In this document: positions 21,795 to 33,660 of the stretch, in pieces
Layout: each line of letters opens with the position of its first letter
Numbering within the stretch: the first letter of the stretch is position 1
Assembly: GCF_051106095.1 (NCBI RefSeq)
Contig: NC_135784.1
Span: forward strand, 150,199,428 to 150,263,427
Source: Pogona vitticeps
Taxonomy: Eukaryota > Chordata > Lepidosauria > Squamata > Agamidae
Length of the DNA: 64,000 nucleotides
Direction: 5' to 3'
Position numbers and translations under genes: made by a program
The notes under the pieces: model-generated
Told to the model about the DNA's origin: nothing
The model's database searches: none
The model's input: the letters and a program-made list of their open reading frames with translations, nothing else

Positions 21795-23554
21795 CTGAAA
21801 GAAAAGAAACGTCAAGCAGTTTAGAAAAACATTGGGTGATCTCCTTGGCTCAGATGGAAGGCTGGACTTAAGAGTCACAACACCCAGCCAGGGACTCTGT
21901 CGCCCAAGAGAAACCCAACGGAAACTTGGGAGGGGGAAGTGGAAGGCACATAAAGCTAAAGAAGGATATTTTTAGTGAAAGGGCCTCTCTAGCATGGGCC
22001 TCTTCCTCCAAGAACTTCCCCTTGGCCCTTCTCCTGCCACTCTTTGTAAACTGAAGTCTCACTGTTTACAACATGCAAAGGAAAACAGTTAAATCAAAGC
22101 ACTAAACACAAATTCTTGCAGAAGCAAATGTGTCCTTTTGTATGAAAGCACTACATTCAAATTGCTGGGCTGAGACACACTCAGACATGCTGTGGTCTTT
22201 AATGTTTGCACGTCCAGCCATCCCTTTTGCTAAGGCACATTTTTATACTTGGCTCCAACTGTTGCCAAACGGCAGATTCTCAAGTTTTACGTACTTGTGG
22301 ACAGACCAGGCTATCTTTTCATTGACTGATTTAATTTATATCCTACCTAACCCTTCAAAACGGGTCTCAAAAGACTGCAACAATATTTTTAAAAAAGGAG
22401 CAGATAAAACTACATGTTATGTAAAGGCACAGTTAACACAAATACTGTAATAACACTGAAATAGTACTGAATTAAAAAGCAATTTAATAACACATGGAAC
22501 CTTTAAAAGCTCCTTCCTCAGCCACTAGTCATTTGCCAAAACCTGCCTCACAAGAAAGCTGCTTGCCTGCGACCAGCCAAAGAACGGGCAAGGGGTCATC
22601 CTCGCCTCCTTTGGCAGGAAGTTCCGTTTATGTCCAAGGTGCTGGGACAGAAGGATACAAACCCCAGTCCTGCTGGTGGTGGATCTCCACCGCCAGCAAC
22701 CACTGCCACAGCACCACATGATACGGCCACATTTGTATTTTTTTTCCCATTCATTTTAAAAGGGGCAGATTCATGGAGCATCCATTGGGAAACAGGTAAC
22801 AATCGTGTGGGTCTAAGAGCAGGTCCTCCACATTCGGAGAAAGCATGCCCATGTCTGCAAAATGATGAAAAGAAAAAAAAATCCAGAAAGATTTAGGAAA
22901 AGATCATGTGGTTCAGGATTACACAAATGCCAGAGTAAGATGATACCTTTACTGAACCACTAAACATTCATGCAAATTGCAACACAAAAAGTACTTTCCA
23001 TCTCCCTTCAAGCTTGTCTGGCCACGGTTAACAAGGGAGACTCCTGGAGCACATGGATCAATGGAGTAACTAAGAAAAGAAATATTTATGACAAAATTAT
23101 TTGCAGCTGCAATATTATCTTTACAGACTGTGCCATGGGGTGGGGATGTCCATGAGCCTCTCCAACATTCACTACTACAAAAGAACCAAGATGGATTCAG
23201 ACTGTTTCCCACTCTCATCCAATACAGTCAAGTTTCCCCGGCAGCAACTCTTCAGACACAGGGAGAAAGCTTGGAGATGTTCTTTTTCCACTAAATGCCC
23301 ACAATGTCCCATCAGCAAAGTTATGCTTCCCAGTGGATGCTGGGATTTCCAGTCCAAAAATAACTTTACCAAACTCTGCCAGAAGACATTTAACTTGATA
23401 TGGCAGGATTTATTTATTTGTACAGTATATGACTCTTAGGCCTAAACTACTGATTCAGCCTGTTGTTGACTGTATTTTGCGGGCCTTAAATTTTAGCCTC
23501 CAAACCGCTGAGCGTAGTGTTTGCACCACAGAAGGGCATGAACTGCTGATGTCC

Positions 23555-23625
23555 AGCGGTTCCCAGCCCTGCCTCCTCTGGTGGGCGCCCACTCAGAGAC
23601 AGTGCCCAGAGGAGGCAGGGCACAG
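23555..23625. repeat. Perfect 16-bp inverted repeat (hairpin), possibly MITE-derived
   Basis: gccctgcctcctctgg at 23566-23581 is exactly complementary to ccagaggaggcagggc at 23606-23621, with a 24-nt loop. The left side opens cagcggttcccagccc, close to the hAT TIR cagtggttcccaac, so a degraded hAT MITE is the likeliest origin. Confidence 0.6.
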
Positions 23626-24625
23626 AAGCCGGGCATTGCCTCCGAGGGCACCTGCCTGAAGAGACAGGGCTGGGGCACTTGATATCCATCTCTAGTTTTC
23701 ACGAATGGGATGATCTATAAATTAAATAAACAAATACAGAAAATAAAATAAAACGTAAAATAAGTATACCCAGAAACCATGTCCCCGGTCACTAAATACT
23801 GGAGACACCCTATGCAGTTGTTATTTACCTGGTACTCTCCAATGAGCTTAGAAGGGAGGGCCTCAGAAACCCACCATCATTGCTTTTCTCCATGTCGAAA
23901 GCAGAGAAGTTGCTGCTTGAACACATGCTCCCCTCTAAGCTTGTTAGCAAGAACCAGGTAAGGGCTGAATAGGGATTAGAGGCCACTGAGCACTGCTAAC
24001 ATATCTTGCTTACTTCCATGTCTGAATTTGGCATCAAGCTTACTCTACCCCAAATGTATGGCTGAGTTAGGGTTTTAATCTGAGTCTCCTAATTTCAAGT
24101 CCCACATCCAGCCACTACTCCACACTCTTGAAGGCAGATTATGTCACATCCCTTGTGACCAATTACACCCGAGAGATACTCAGCATAGTATTAAATCTTT
24201 CAGCAAAGGTCTGCAAGCGTTTTACATTTTCAGGCATCGCTGCTGAATTTTTCTAGTGACTCCTCTTAAGAGCTCAAAACTCTCTCCACAGGAAGTCTGT
24301 GAAAATTGCCACAAACTGAGAAACGGAGGCCAGAAACTTCTGAATTGGAGATGACAACTTGTTCATTCGGTAAGCTTGCGGCTTTGCTTCACCATGACAA
24401 AAGCTGGAAACTGAGATGACTACATACTGTATGAAGGGTAAAGTGAAGGGTTGTGAGCATAACATACTAAGTCTGGAATTCAGGAACACTGGAACATACA
24501 AACCCTCCTGACACGGAATCATTTTCCATCTCCTCCTTCCTCCCCCTTTTCCCCTGGTTCAGGGATAACATTCCCACTCAGATGACAAACTGCAGAGCCC
24601 ACAAACAGCATCATATGAGATCGAT

Positions 24626-24722
24626 CTTCCTTCCTTCCTTCCTTCCTTCCTTCCTTCCTTCCTTCCTTCCTTCCTTCCTTCCTTCCTTCCTTCCTTCCTT
24701 CCTTCCTTCCTTCCTTCCTTCC
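24626..24722. repeat. (CTTC)n microsatellite
   Basis: About 24 uninterrupted cttc units, directly abutting a (GTAT)n array. Confidence 0.97.
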
Positions 24723-24816
24723 GTATGTATGTATGTATGTATGTATGTATGTATGTATGTATGTATGTATGTATGTATGTATGTATGTATGTATGTATGT
24801 ATGTATGTATGTATGT
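24723..24816. repeat. (GTAT)n microsatellite
   Basis: About 23 uninterrupted gtat units starting where the (CTTC)n array ends. Open frames through it are repeat artefacts. Confidence 0.97.
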
Positions 24817-25190
24817 CACTAAAAAGGTGTGGGGTCACCGAAAAGGAGTTCCACAAGTGGGCTGCTCCTGCTCAAAAAGCCTTCCCTTGTGTACCCACCA
24901 AAGCAACAGGATGTGTAATATACCATAGTTTCTCTCAAGGAACTCAAACTCTCCTTAGACACAGGCTTGTGAGTAAATGTCAGTGAATGATTTTAAAAAA
25001 TAATAATAAAATGTATCTTTTATGTATCAGATTTTTAAATATATAAACAACAATTTTTATTGTTAAACGCTTTTTGATTTTTTTAAAGCTCAATGTGAGA
25101 ATAATTTTAATTGAAGATCTAGTACAGCTCAAAGACTCCATTACTGAATAAAGATTATATATTCCACGTCAATATTATAGGACAAGGTAG

Positions 25191-25330
25191 TCACAGAATC
25201 ATAGAATACCTAAGTTGGAAGTGGCCTATAAGACCACTGAGTTCAACCCCCTGCTGAATCTGTTCTAGAAAGTTCTGCAAACAGGGTCAAACTGTTCTTG
25301 TTTTGGGTGCCTCAATTTCACCGGCTTCTA
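25191..25330 (-). repeat. CR1-type LINE fragment
   Basis: tcacagaatcatagaatacc, aagttggaagtggcc and gttcaaccccctgct form the antisense pattern of the CR1 3' region seen throughout sauropsids. Highly diverged. Confidence 0.6.
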
Positions 25331-28300
25331 TACAAATCATTTAGGTTATTCTCTCTCTCCTAGTACTGACTAATACAGTAGATATGATCAGAAAAATGCA
25401 GAGTTCTCCAATACATGGTGATGTGAAATAACAAACCTCATCAGCCCTGTTTTCCAACTCTGGCTGAGGTTGCTTCAAGAGAAGGCCAGAATCTTACTGG
25501 GATTCTCCACAGAGAAGTGGCTGTGTAAGGGTTGTGTAACTTGCCAGAGTGAATTGCAGCAAACTGATGAAATGCTAAGGCACGTCTCAGTCACACGCAT
25601 GGTCACAAAGGTACAACGGAGATGCACCCCACTGCCTTGTCAAGTAGCCATTGTTAGGTGGAGCAAGTTATACAATGATCAACAGGATTCTAGCCACAAT
25701 GCTGGGAATTCTTGGAAACCCTATTAAAATCTCTAGGGTTGCTTTCACTAGTTTCCTTGAGCAATGCCGCTTCTTTTATGAGGGTAACCTTAGCTTCTTT
25801 CTGTAGCTTTGTGCACACAGGTCAAGCCCCTGGAAGTGCAAACTTTTGGACATAGGAGGGAGTCCATGAATAAAGGATTATTGGAAGATGAAGCAATCTG
25901 GGCAAACAGTTTGTGCAAAATATGTATTAAAGCTATATAGAAAGCAAGACAGAACTTGGTGAGAGAATCACATTATTAAATCAAGTCTCAGTCTTGTCTT
26001 TCTTAAATCAACTTGGTTTCAATCAAAGACAGCCTTATGGCCCCGTCAATTCAGGGCTTTATATATCAAAATAAGCACACAGAACTGAACTGTCCAGCAG
26101 AGTAAAGAAGTTGCTCAATTACTGTACATCCCCAGTTTACTCTGTGATCCAGCAAGTAGAAGTGTTTCACCCCACTGTCCAGGGATGGCAAAAGGTAGAA
26201 CCAGTGAGTGCAGAAAGCCTCACTGCCAAGATGCTAAGTTTATTACACTGATTCCCAACACATTTTAAACCCATGTTCTTTCTCAAGAATAGCAACCATG
26301 AATACCTTGTGATTTAATGTATCCTAGTTACCATAAGTTTCAAATGGGCAACTTCCTTAAAATTGTAAAATTCCTGAATAGGTCTACTGTGCAGTCAGAT
26401 GAGAGATCACATTAGATTACAGTATTATCTTCATATTTTCAGATCAGTGACTAATGTCCAGAAGAACATAAGGAAAAGGGCAGACATAGTATTCTTAGCT
26501 ACCACAGCAGATTCTGCCTCTGCAGAAAAAAACAGCTTTGCAGTTTGGTTTTACAAATGTACTGTATATACAGTACATGCAATTTGAACACTGAATCAGT
26601 CCTACACTTCCCATAGTGTGCTTCAGGAAAACTGTATTTTAAAGATGCACATGGGTATTTACGGAAATATATGTTCAACCTTTATTTTAGAATTCCTCTG
26701 AAAAGTTCACGGGCAAAGTGAAAACAGCTGGAAAACTGCCTTGAAGATAATGGGAAAAAAGGGGATGTCACAATTCTTAGTCAAATAAGCACTCTTCCTA
26801 TTCTATCCTTCCTAAGTATGCTGGAAATTAGAACATTTTCAGAGCTCACTCCAGGACACCCAAACATGCAGTCATGATATCAGTCTTAATTCTTGTTAAG
26901 AAACTTTTTTTAAAAATTCAACAATGCTTCTTGTACTCATTGGTTTTACCATTCTGCTTGTTCTAAGTTTCGGTAATATTAGTCTTCTTGAGTACTTCAT
27001 TACTAGGACATCCAGCCCCAAAGATTACAATGTAAGAATCTAACTTGTCTACTCAATCAGGATGTATGTAAATATATACATAGAGTCTAGCACCCTTCCC
27101 AGAATCTAGAAATAAGGGGAGGGAGAAATGATCACTTTTACAAAAATCCACAGAATATATAGGCTTAAGTTATATAATATTTCATAATAAATTACACATT
27201 GATCAATAAAACATATACGTATACATCATGTTATTTAAAAAAAACAAAAAAGGGCTGTGTGGTCTCCAAAACAATACAAATACAGGAACAGGTGATACCT
27301 TTATTAGACCATCAAAAAATCAAGTAAACAACAGTGAGCTTTCAATGATAATTCATCTTCCTCAGGCTATGCCCCAAGTTCTTGTGAGTAGTTCAGAAAA
27401 TCGTATACTGTACTTTTACAGTATTAGAGTCCCAAATATTTCTGGCTGTTGTTGAGGTTAACTTATTTGGATAGACACGGAGGGGGGAAGCATGTTACTT
27501 AGAACTTTTCCTCAGCTGGCAGTTTGATATTTATCTCTCAAAATACATACAGTATGTTCTACACTTAAATGTATAACCTACAAGCAACAAACAGATGTCT
27601 CATTGGACAAATCATCAATTTATATTAATGCCTTTGCTGAATCCATTATTACACTGCACATACTCCTTAAATGCTTTCTCTTCCACATCCCCATTTTTGT
27701 ATATGCAACAAAAATGTGATTTTAAAATCTGTATATGAATAAAGTGCACCATTTTGGCTGTTCTTTAAAAAAGATCTGTGGACCTCTGAGTTATATTTTT
27801 TCTGAAGGAACAAAACCCAAAAGGTTGGAGAAAAAAGGCTACACAGTACTGTTGGTTTTAACTACACTTCTGGGAAGGAAGTGGGATGACAAGACAGCAC
27901 TATGAAAACCAGGAGCTGACCCAGCATCTTCTTCCTCTTTATAAAAGAAAAATGGCAGAAAGTAAGCTTTTTATTGTCTATTATTTATTTATTTATTTAA
28001 ATATTTTTATCCTGTCTTTCTCCTTAAAAAGAACCCTATTACCACCAAGGGTGGATAACCTTGATAGATCTGGGGCTCAATTTATTGTCCGGGAACCCCC
28101 ACAAGATCAAAAGAAAAGAGAAAATGAAAAGATGGATCACTGGAAGTTACTTGCGGTTTTGAAAAAACGGGTTTTTTTCCAGACCCTGCGGCCTACTTAA
28201 TAAGTGAATCACTATTCCTGGAGGGTTTTTTTAATGAATGGCAGTTCACCTTTCTATTTTCTTTTCGTTTGTTCTTTCAGGGTTTTTTGCAGGAAAAGAG

Positions 28301-28515
28301 GGATTAGAGGATGGCAGATACAAGCATCTCAGCGACTACAATGGAGCTGTAACTGGAACATGAGGAGAAGAATTTCTATTTCTGGGAAAAGAACTGGAAC
28401 GCCCGGGCTGGAGCAGAAAGAATGAAGGTGACACAGCAGGCAGAGCCCTCTTCCCGTGGCCTTCCCCTCGCAGCCTTGCGACACCCACTCCCCTCGCCTC
28501 CCTGGCTTCCTCAGC

Positions 28516-28582
<67 letters not shown>
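28516..28582. repeat. (CA)n microsatellite
   Basis: About 33 uninterrupted CA units. Confidence 0.97.
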
Positions 28583-28585
<3 letters not shown>

Positions 28586-29986
28586 GGGCCTAATTAAACC
28601 TGGCAGTTGGGATGTTTGGGTCAACGGTTGCTTTGAGATGCTCCAATAAGCAGCACAAAGGATTCTCCAGTGGAAAGGCTGGCTCTGCTCTTCCAAAGCA
28701 AAGGTGCTCCCCATTATTTCTCTTTGCCAAGCAAAGGCACAGCTCGGCCCCTGAGCTCCCCAAATCCCTCACAGATGAGAAGCCCGTTTCCATCTGCCAG
28801 TCGGTCCTGTGCATCCTTTCTTAACCCCTCTTGAGCATCACCAAGCATGCTGCATGCCAGCAAAACATTCCTGCCTACATGCCAGTCGTGCCAAGGTCCT
28901 AGCACGCTAGTTTGCAGCCAAGGGTGCTCAGCCGATTCAAACCGGCATGCTGAGAGGACTGCGTTTTCTTGGATACATTCCTGGTTTTTTTTGGGGGGGG
29001 GGCTGCCGGGTCGTGCCAACGTCTACATGCTGAGCCACAAGAGAGACTAACCAGAGCTCCCAAGGTGCAGGGAATTCAGAGACATCCAGAAAGCCACTGA
29101 GGCTTAAATATCCCTCAAGTAAATAAAGCAGCTGCCCTGAGAGAAGGCACCTCACCCCCAAAGCAGGGTATCTTAGACCTTTCTTAATCCTTCTTTCTCG
29201 GCCACCTCATTCCCAGTAGCCACCTTTCACTCTTTGGGAACATCAGAAAGTCACTATGTGGGGGGGAGGGGGGCAAGATAACACGAGAAACGAGGTCTTG
29301 TTGAACCAGATACCTTCTTACTTGCACGCATAGAAAGCAAAAACATCTTAAGCAGTGCTGTCTGGGGGCAATAATTCTCTCACAATCTCTTCCAAACATT
29401 CACACACACGTAGTAGCTCATCTCAAATCATCCACCCCCTTCTTCCCGCCCCAGCTCATTCTCACTCGCTCGCTCGTTCACACACCACACACACACACAC
29501 AGACCTCTTCCACACAAGCCTTCGCCAGCTACTTTTCTCCTCAGTCCCCCAAAACCTCGCACCGTCTCCTTAGGCAAGAAAGCTGCAAGCAGGGGTGCCT
29601 TTCATGTCCAAGGGCTGCACACCTCAAGAGTGTCGCCCTCCAACACAGAGAGGCCGAGCCCCCACTTCCTGCCCGCGCCCCCTACCAAAAACCCCATCTT
29701 GCTCCCCAGATCGCCACCAATGGCTTCCACTTTCGGCAAAACGCCTCCCCCCCCCCCCGGCTCCATGTAACGCCTCCAAAAGCCCGCATATTTTCCCAGA
29801 GCCCTTCTATCCCCCTTGCTTTCCCCCCCTCCCCTCCCCTCCAGGCATTCTCCTTCAAGTCCCGTCATCCTCTCTAAGCGACCCATTCCTTGCTCGGCGA
29901 CAATCCCAGTCTCCCAGCCCTCAGAAATCCCAAGCTCCCCCCCCGCCCCCGCCCGATCCATCCCCTCGGCCTCCTTCCCCCCTTAC

Positions 29987-30245
29987 CCTCTCCGCCCCAC
30001 CGCCTGGCCGCGGACGAGGGTCAGGTGGCGATCGAGCCCGAGCCCGGCTCTGCGGCGGCGGCGGAGGCCCCGGCACCGTTTGCGCATCCTCTCCCTCCCG
30101 CCACGGCCCGACTCGGGGCCTGCTATTGTTGGGTGGCGGAGGCGGAGGAAGGAGGCGACTCCCGGCGCCGAGCTCCGCCTCCCTCCGTCCCCCTCCTCAA
30201 GGCGGCTCGGCGGGCCCCGACCCCCCCACCCCTACCCCACCCTCC
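29987..30245 (-). promoter_or_regulatory. NCKAP5L: CpG-rich block 1: candidate NCKAP5L promoter and first exon
   Basis: A dense CpG stretch (gcggcggcggaggccccggc and similar) between pyrimidine-rich flanks. On the minus strand it ends in a splice donor GAGAGG|gtaagg with GT at 29986-29985. That would let a first exon here join the 60-nt exon at 21.7 kb or the start-codon exon. The orientation and link to NCKAP5L are inferred. Long proline/arginine-rich plus-strand frames here are typical GC artefacts. Confidence 0.5.
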
Positions 30246-31905
30246 TTTCCCTCAGCCCATCTGTCTGCAGAGGTCTACAGTTCCATCCAAAACGCTCCTC
30301 CGTCTCGCCACAGAGAGGAAAGGGAAACTCCAACAGCACCAAAGACAACAAAGCCAGCTTCCCCCATCGTCCTCAAAATATGCCCACTACTGTAATGGGA
30401 AAGGGCTACAGTCATTCATGGAAGATACAAATCGAATTCAATCGTGGTTTTGTGTAGCTTTAAATTGTGGTGTTGACATGGATATAGGTATTCTCTGACC
30501 TGCTACAATATAAGGTGAAGGGCGGGCTATATGTATCAACAATAACAACATTCCACACAAATCAGATTATGAGATAAAGGGATGACTATCTCAAATCCCC
30601 TGCCACCCAAAATGACTTGGGCACATGAACTTGCCATCTTTAAGACACTTGGAGAGAAGAAAAAAATCCCTCAGCTGGTCAGTTTTCAGGGGAACAGAGC
30701 TCCTCCAGGTCATTATATGACAAATAACAAGCATCTTTCATTGTCACTTGTGCTAAAATTATATTTCAGGCCACACATATCTGGGTATCTGACACTGCAT
30801 TCAATGGGGTACTCTAGTCATTATATGGGATCTATGTAATACATCAGGTTTCCTACTCTGGTTATATTTTATATTCAGACTTTTGTATTGTTTGTTTTTA
30901 AAGCAGTGTACATGATACAAAACAAACCATAAAACTAAACAAAAAATAATCAAAAGCAAAATACCCTCACTTTCCTTAATCAATCAGTTGCACTTGTAGC
31001 TCCAAAATAACCCCCACCCCAAAAAAGGAAGGACAGTACAAATCAATTTCAGCCTTGCACAGCCTGCTCCTGAACTTCTGGAACTATCTGAGCTCATAGT
31101 TGCTGGTGAGAAGACTGAAAACCTTAGATTCCTGTATCTCAGTCAATTTTCTTCTATGAGACCTGTCTTTCTTTCATACCTTCAAAATCACTTGAAGGTG
31201 TTGCAAGGTATTTAGTCAATTTGGAGGATTTATATATATATTCAGGACCATTTCCACCTTTGTGAAAACCTTTAAATAAGTGAAAAATTATTATATTTTG
31301 AAGACTACTATTCTAAGCACGTTTGTGATGGAATAAGCCCCATAGACGCAGTGGGACTTATAAGTAAAAATATTTGACAAATCTTCTTCTGCAACTGCCC
31401 TAGCTCAAACATAAAATTTTACTTGGGGGGGGGAGGTCTAGATAGCTTTCTGTTTTTACCCCCTTACAATATTCCCTCATATTGCATAGATTATTCCTCT
31501 GTACCACCCAGAGAATAATGGGGCAATGTCTTTTGAGTGATCCTATTACAAGCCTTCTAACGCTGGGTCTTACATTTTCAAAAATGGGTGGAAGGCGACG
31601 TCATCTCCTATGTGCGCTAGGAGTCCTAGATAGAACCTGAAACCTGCATTCTCCTTGAGCCTAATCCAGGTACATCTGCTATACCACCCACACAGTATCA
31701 TAAGAGAAACTACATATATCTACTTCAGGCTTATTCACTCACCTCCACCTCAACAACATCAATAAAACTGTAGCCAGACTATGGATTTTAAAATGATCAG
31801 AATTCCATACATTGCAAAAATAAGAATAAAAAGTATACAAACTCTCCCTTCCAGCACCCTGAAAAAAAAGAAGATTTGAAGTAATAAGGGAGATCTATGG
31901 TTGAG

Positions 31906-32151
31906 GGAGTGAGCTCCCATCACTTATCCCGCCTCCTGCCAACCTAGCAGTTTGAAAGCACGTAAAATGCGAGTAAATGGGTACCGCTACAGTGGGAAGG
32001 TAACAGTGTTCCACGTCTAGTCATGCTGGCCATGTGACAACAGAAACTGTCTACGGACAAACACTGGCTTTACGGCTTGGAAACGGGGATGAGCACCACA
32101 CCCTAAGAGTCGGACACGACTGGACTAAATGTCAAGGGGAACCTTTACCTT
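31906..32151 (+). mobile_element. Sauria-type SINE, 5'-truncated
   Basis: Contains gtttgaaagcacgtaaaatg, gtcggacacgactggactaa and the tail aacctttaccttt. Flanks tatggttgag (31896-31905) and tatggtcgag (32152-32161) are a 10-bp target duplication with one mismatch. The tRNA head is missing compared with the 50.4-kb copy. Confidence 0.8.
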
Positions 32152-33617
32152 TATGGTCGAGAAAGATCCACTTCCAAAACTTTAACAGCTTGTACCTGAT
32201 AAAGTGAAAAAGAATGCAACTATTCTTTCTCCCCTCATTGCCTACAGTGAGTGGAAATGCAACCTTCCGGATAATGTTTAAAGAAGCAGGGCTTGGGATC
32301 TTGTGGATAGATACAGGCCCTCACGACTACTCCATCTTTGGCTAACCAAAGCAACAGGAATCCCCATTGGCATTCAGGAAGGACTTCACTGCTGGACCTT
32401 CATTTTAGTTTACCAATGTACAACTACATAGCATCTTTCAGCTCCTGAAATACCTTCCCAGAGGATAGCACCCTAACATGTTTTGGCTATTCTCACAGCC
32501 AAATAGCACACATGTCCAAATTGTTTTCCAGCAGAAAAAGCAAGCAAAAGGATAGTGAACTAGAAAGAGCAAGATCTTAACAAATGCATGGACAAGCATA
32601 CATTAAGACTACAGATTAGTAAGAAATAACTTCACCTTTTCTTTGGTTAAATATAAATTTTTAGTTATGTTATAGTTGCAAAGATAAAAAAGAAAATATG
32701 GCAGACATACTTGAGTAACGATTCAGCCACAGAAAATACCATGCGATTGTTGGTAAGAAGTACCTGCATTCCCAGGGATTTTCAGTTTCTGCCTACTGAA
32801 GCTTTGCGAGCAATGAGCCGATTTGGTGCACTTTGTGATTACGCAGACCTGAAGTAGCAGGTGCAGGATTCTTTGCATTTTGAAGAAGGATTGTTGCGTA
32901 CAAATGAAGAAAGTGGTGGCAGATATGCACTCCCTACATAAACTTTTAAAGAACCCTTCTCTTGAACTTTCCATACAGATTGTTTCATCCCAATCAGCGG
33001 GGAAAAAATTAAAAACCCGAAGACTGACCTATCACACCAAGAGTTTGAAAACATTGCATTTTGGGCCCCCAGAATCCCCCACCCAGCAAGCTTCTTTTTG
33101 TTTCTTCCCCAGTCACTCAAACCTTTACCATCTAAGCCCAAAAATAAATTCTGGAGAACTCAACGCACGGCCCCCCTGCCAAAAAACACAAAAACACTTG
33201 TCATGTTTGTGGTATCAGTGATCCAAGAAATGTATTAATCAATTTTGTTAAAATTTCTGAATTTTGTTTCTATTCCTGGATAATAGCTACTCCCCATGCC
33301 CATGATCTCTGACTTTTGAGATATATTTTAACAAGCAGTTGCGTTATTATGAGCTGTTTTGGATGCAGTCTAGTGCGAACAAATGGCATATAAATCTATT
33401 ACCTTGTAAGATAACTAAAACTGATTTTTAACCATCACAAAAGTTGCTCCTAATCAGAACAGACTGAAAATGCACCAATCTTGTTGCTCTGGTATGCCGG
33501 TGGGTCTGCTGACTGAGGCATTCCAGGAATTTTAGTTTAAAAGGGTAACTTTTCCAAATTCTGATCACACCTGGCACTGTCTGAAGAAAGAAGCACATTA
33601 CTTAGAAAAGGATGCAC

Positions 33618-33620
<3 letters not shown>

Positions 33621-33657
<37 letters not shown>
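33621..33657. repeat. (AC)n microsatellite
   Basis: About 18 AC units. Confidence 0.95.

Positions 33658-33660
<3 letters not shown>

Larger units (their letters stand above)
21795..29986 (-). other. NCKAP5L: Putative first intron of NCKAP5L (short transcript)
   Basis: AT-rich, with no conserved reading frame. It holds a hairpin at 23566-23621, paired microsatellites at 24626-24816, a CR1 fragment at 25191-25330 and a (CA)n at 28516-28582. A repeat-like block at 27285-27375 (ggtgatacctttattagacc) is unclassified. Confidence 0.5.

Noticed and set aside
24559-24986. Repetitive frames such as MYVCMYVC and EGRKEGRK
   Set aside because: Pure translation of tetranucleotide microsatellites.
29595-30498. 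Long plus-strand proline/arginine-rich open frames
   Set aside because: They lie in a pyrimidine- and CpG-rich block where stop codons are rare, overlap in several frames and show no domain. A promoter region explains them better.
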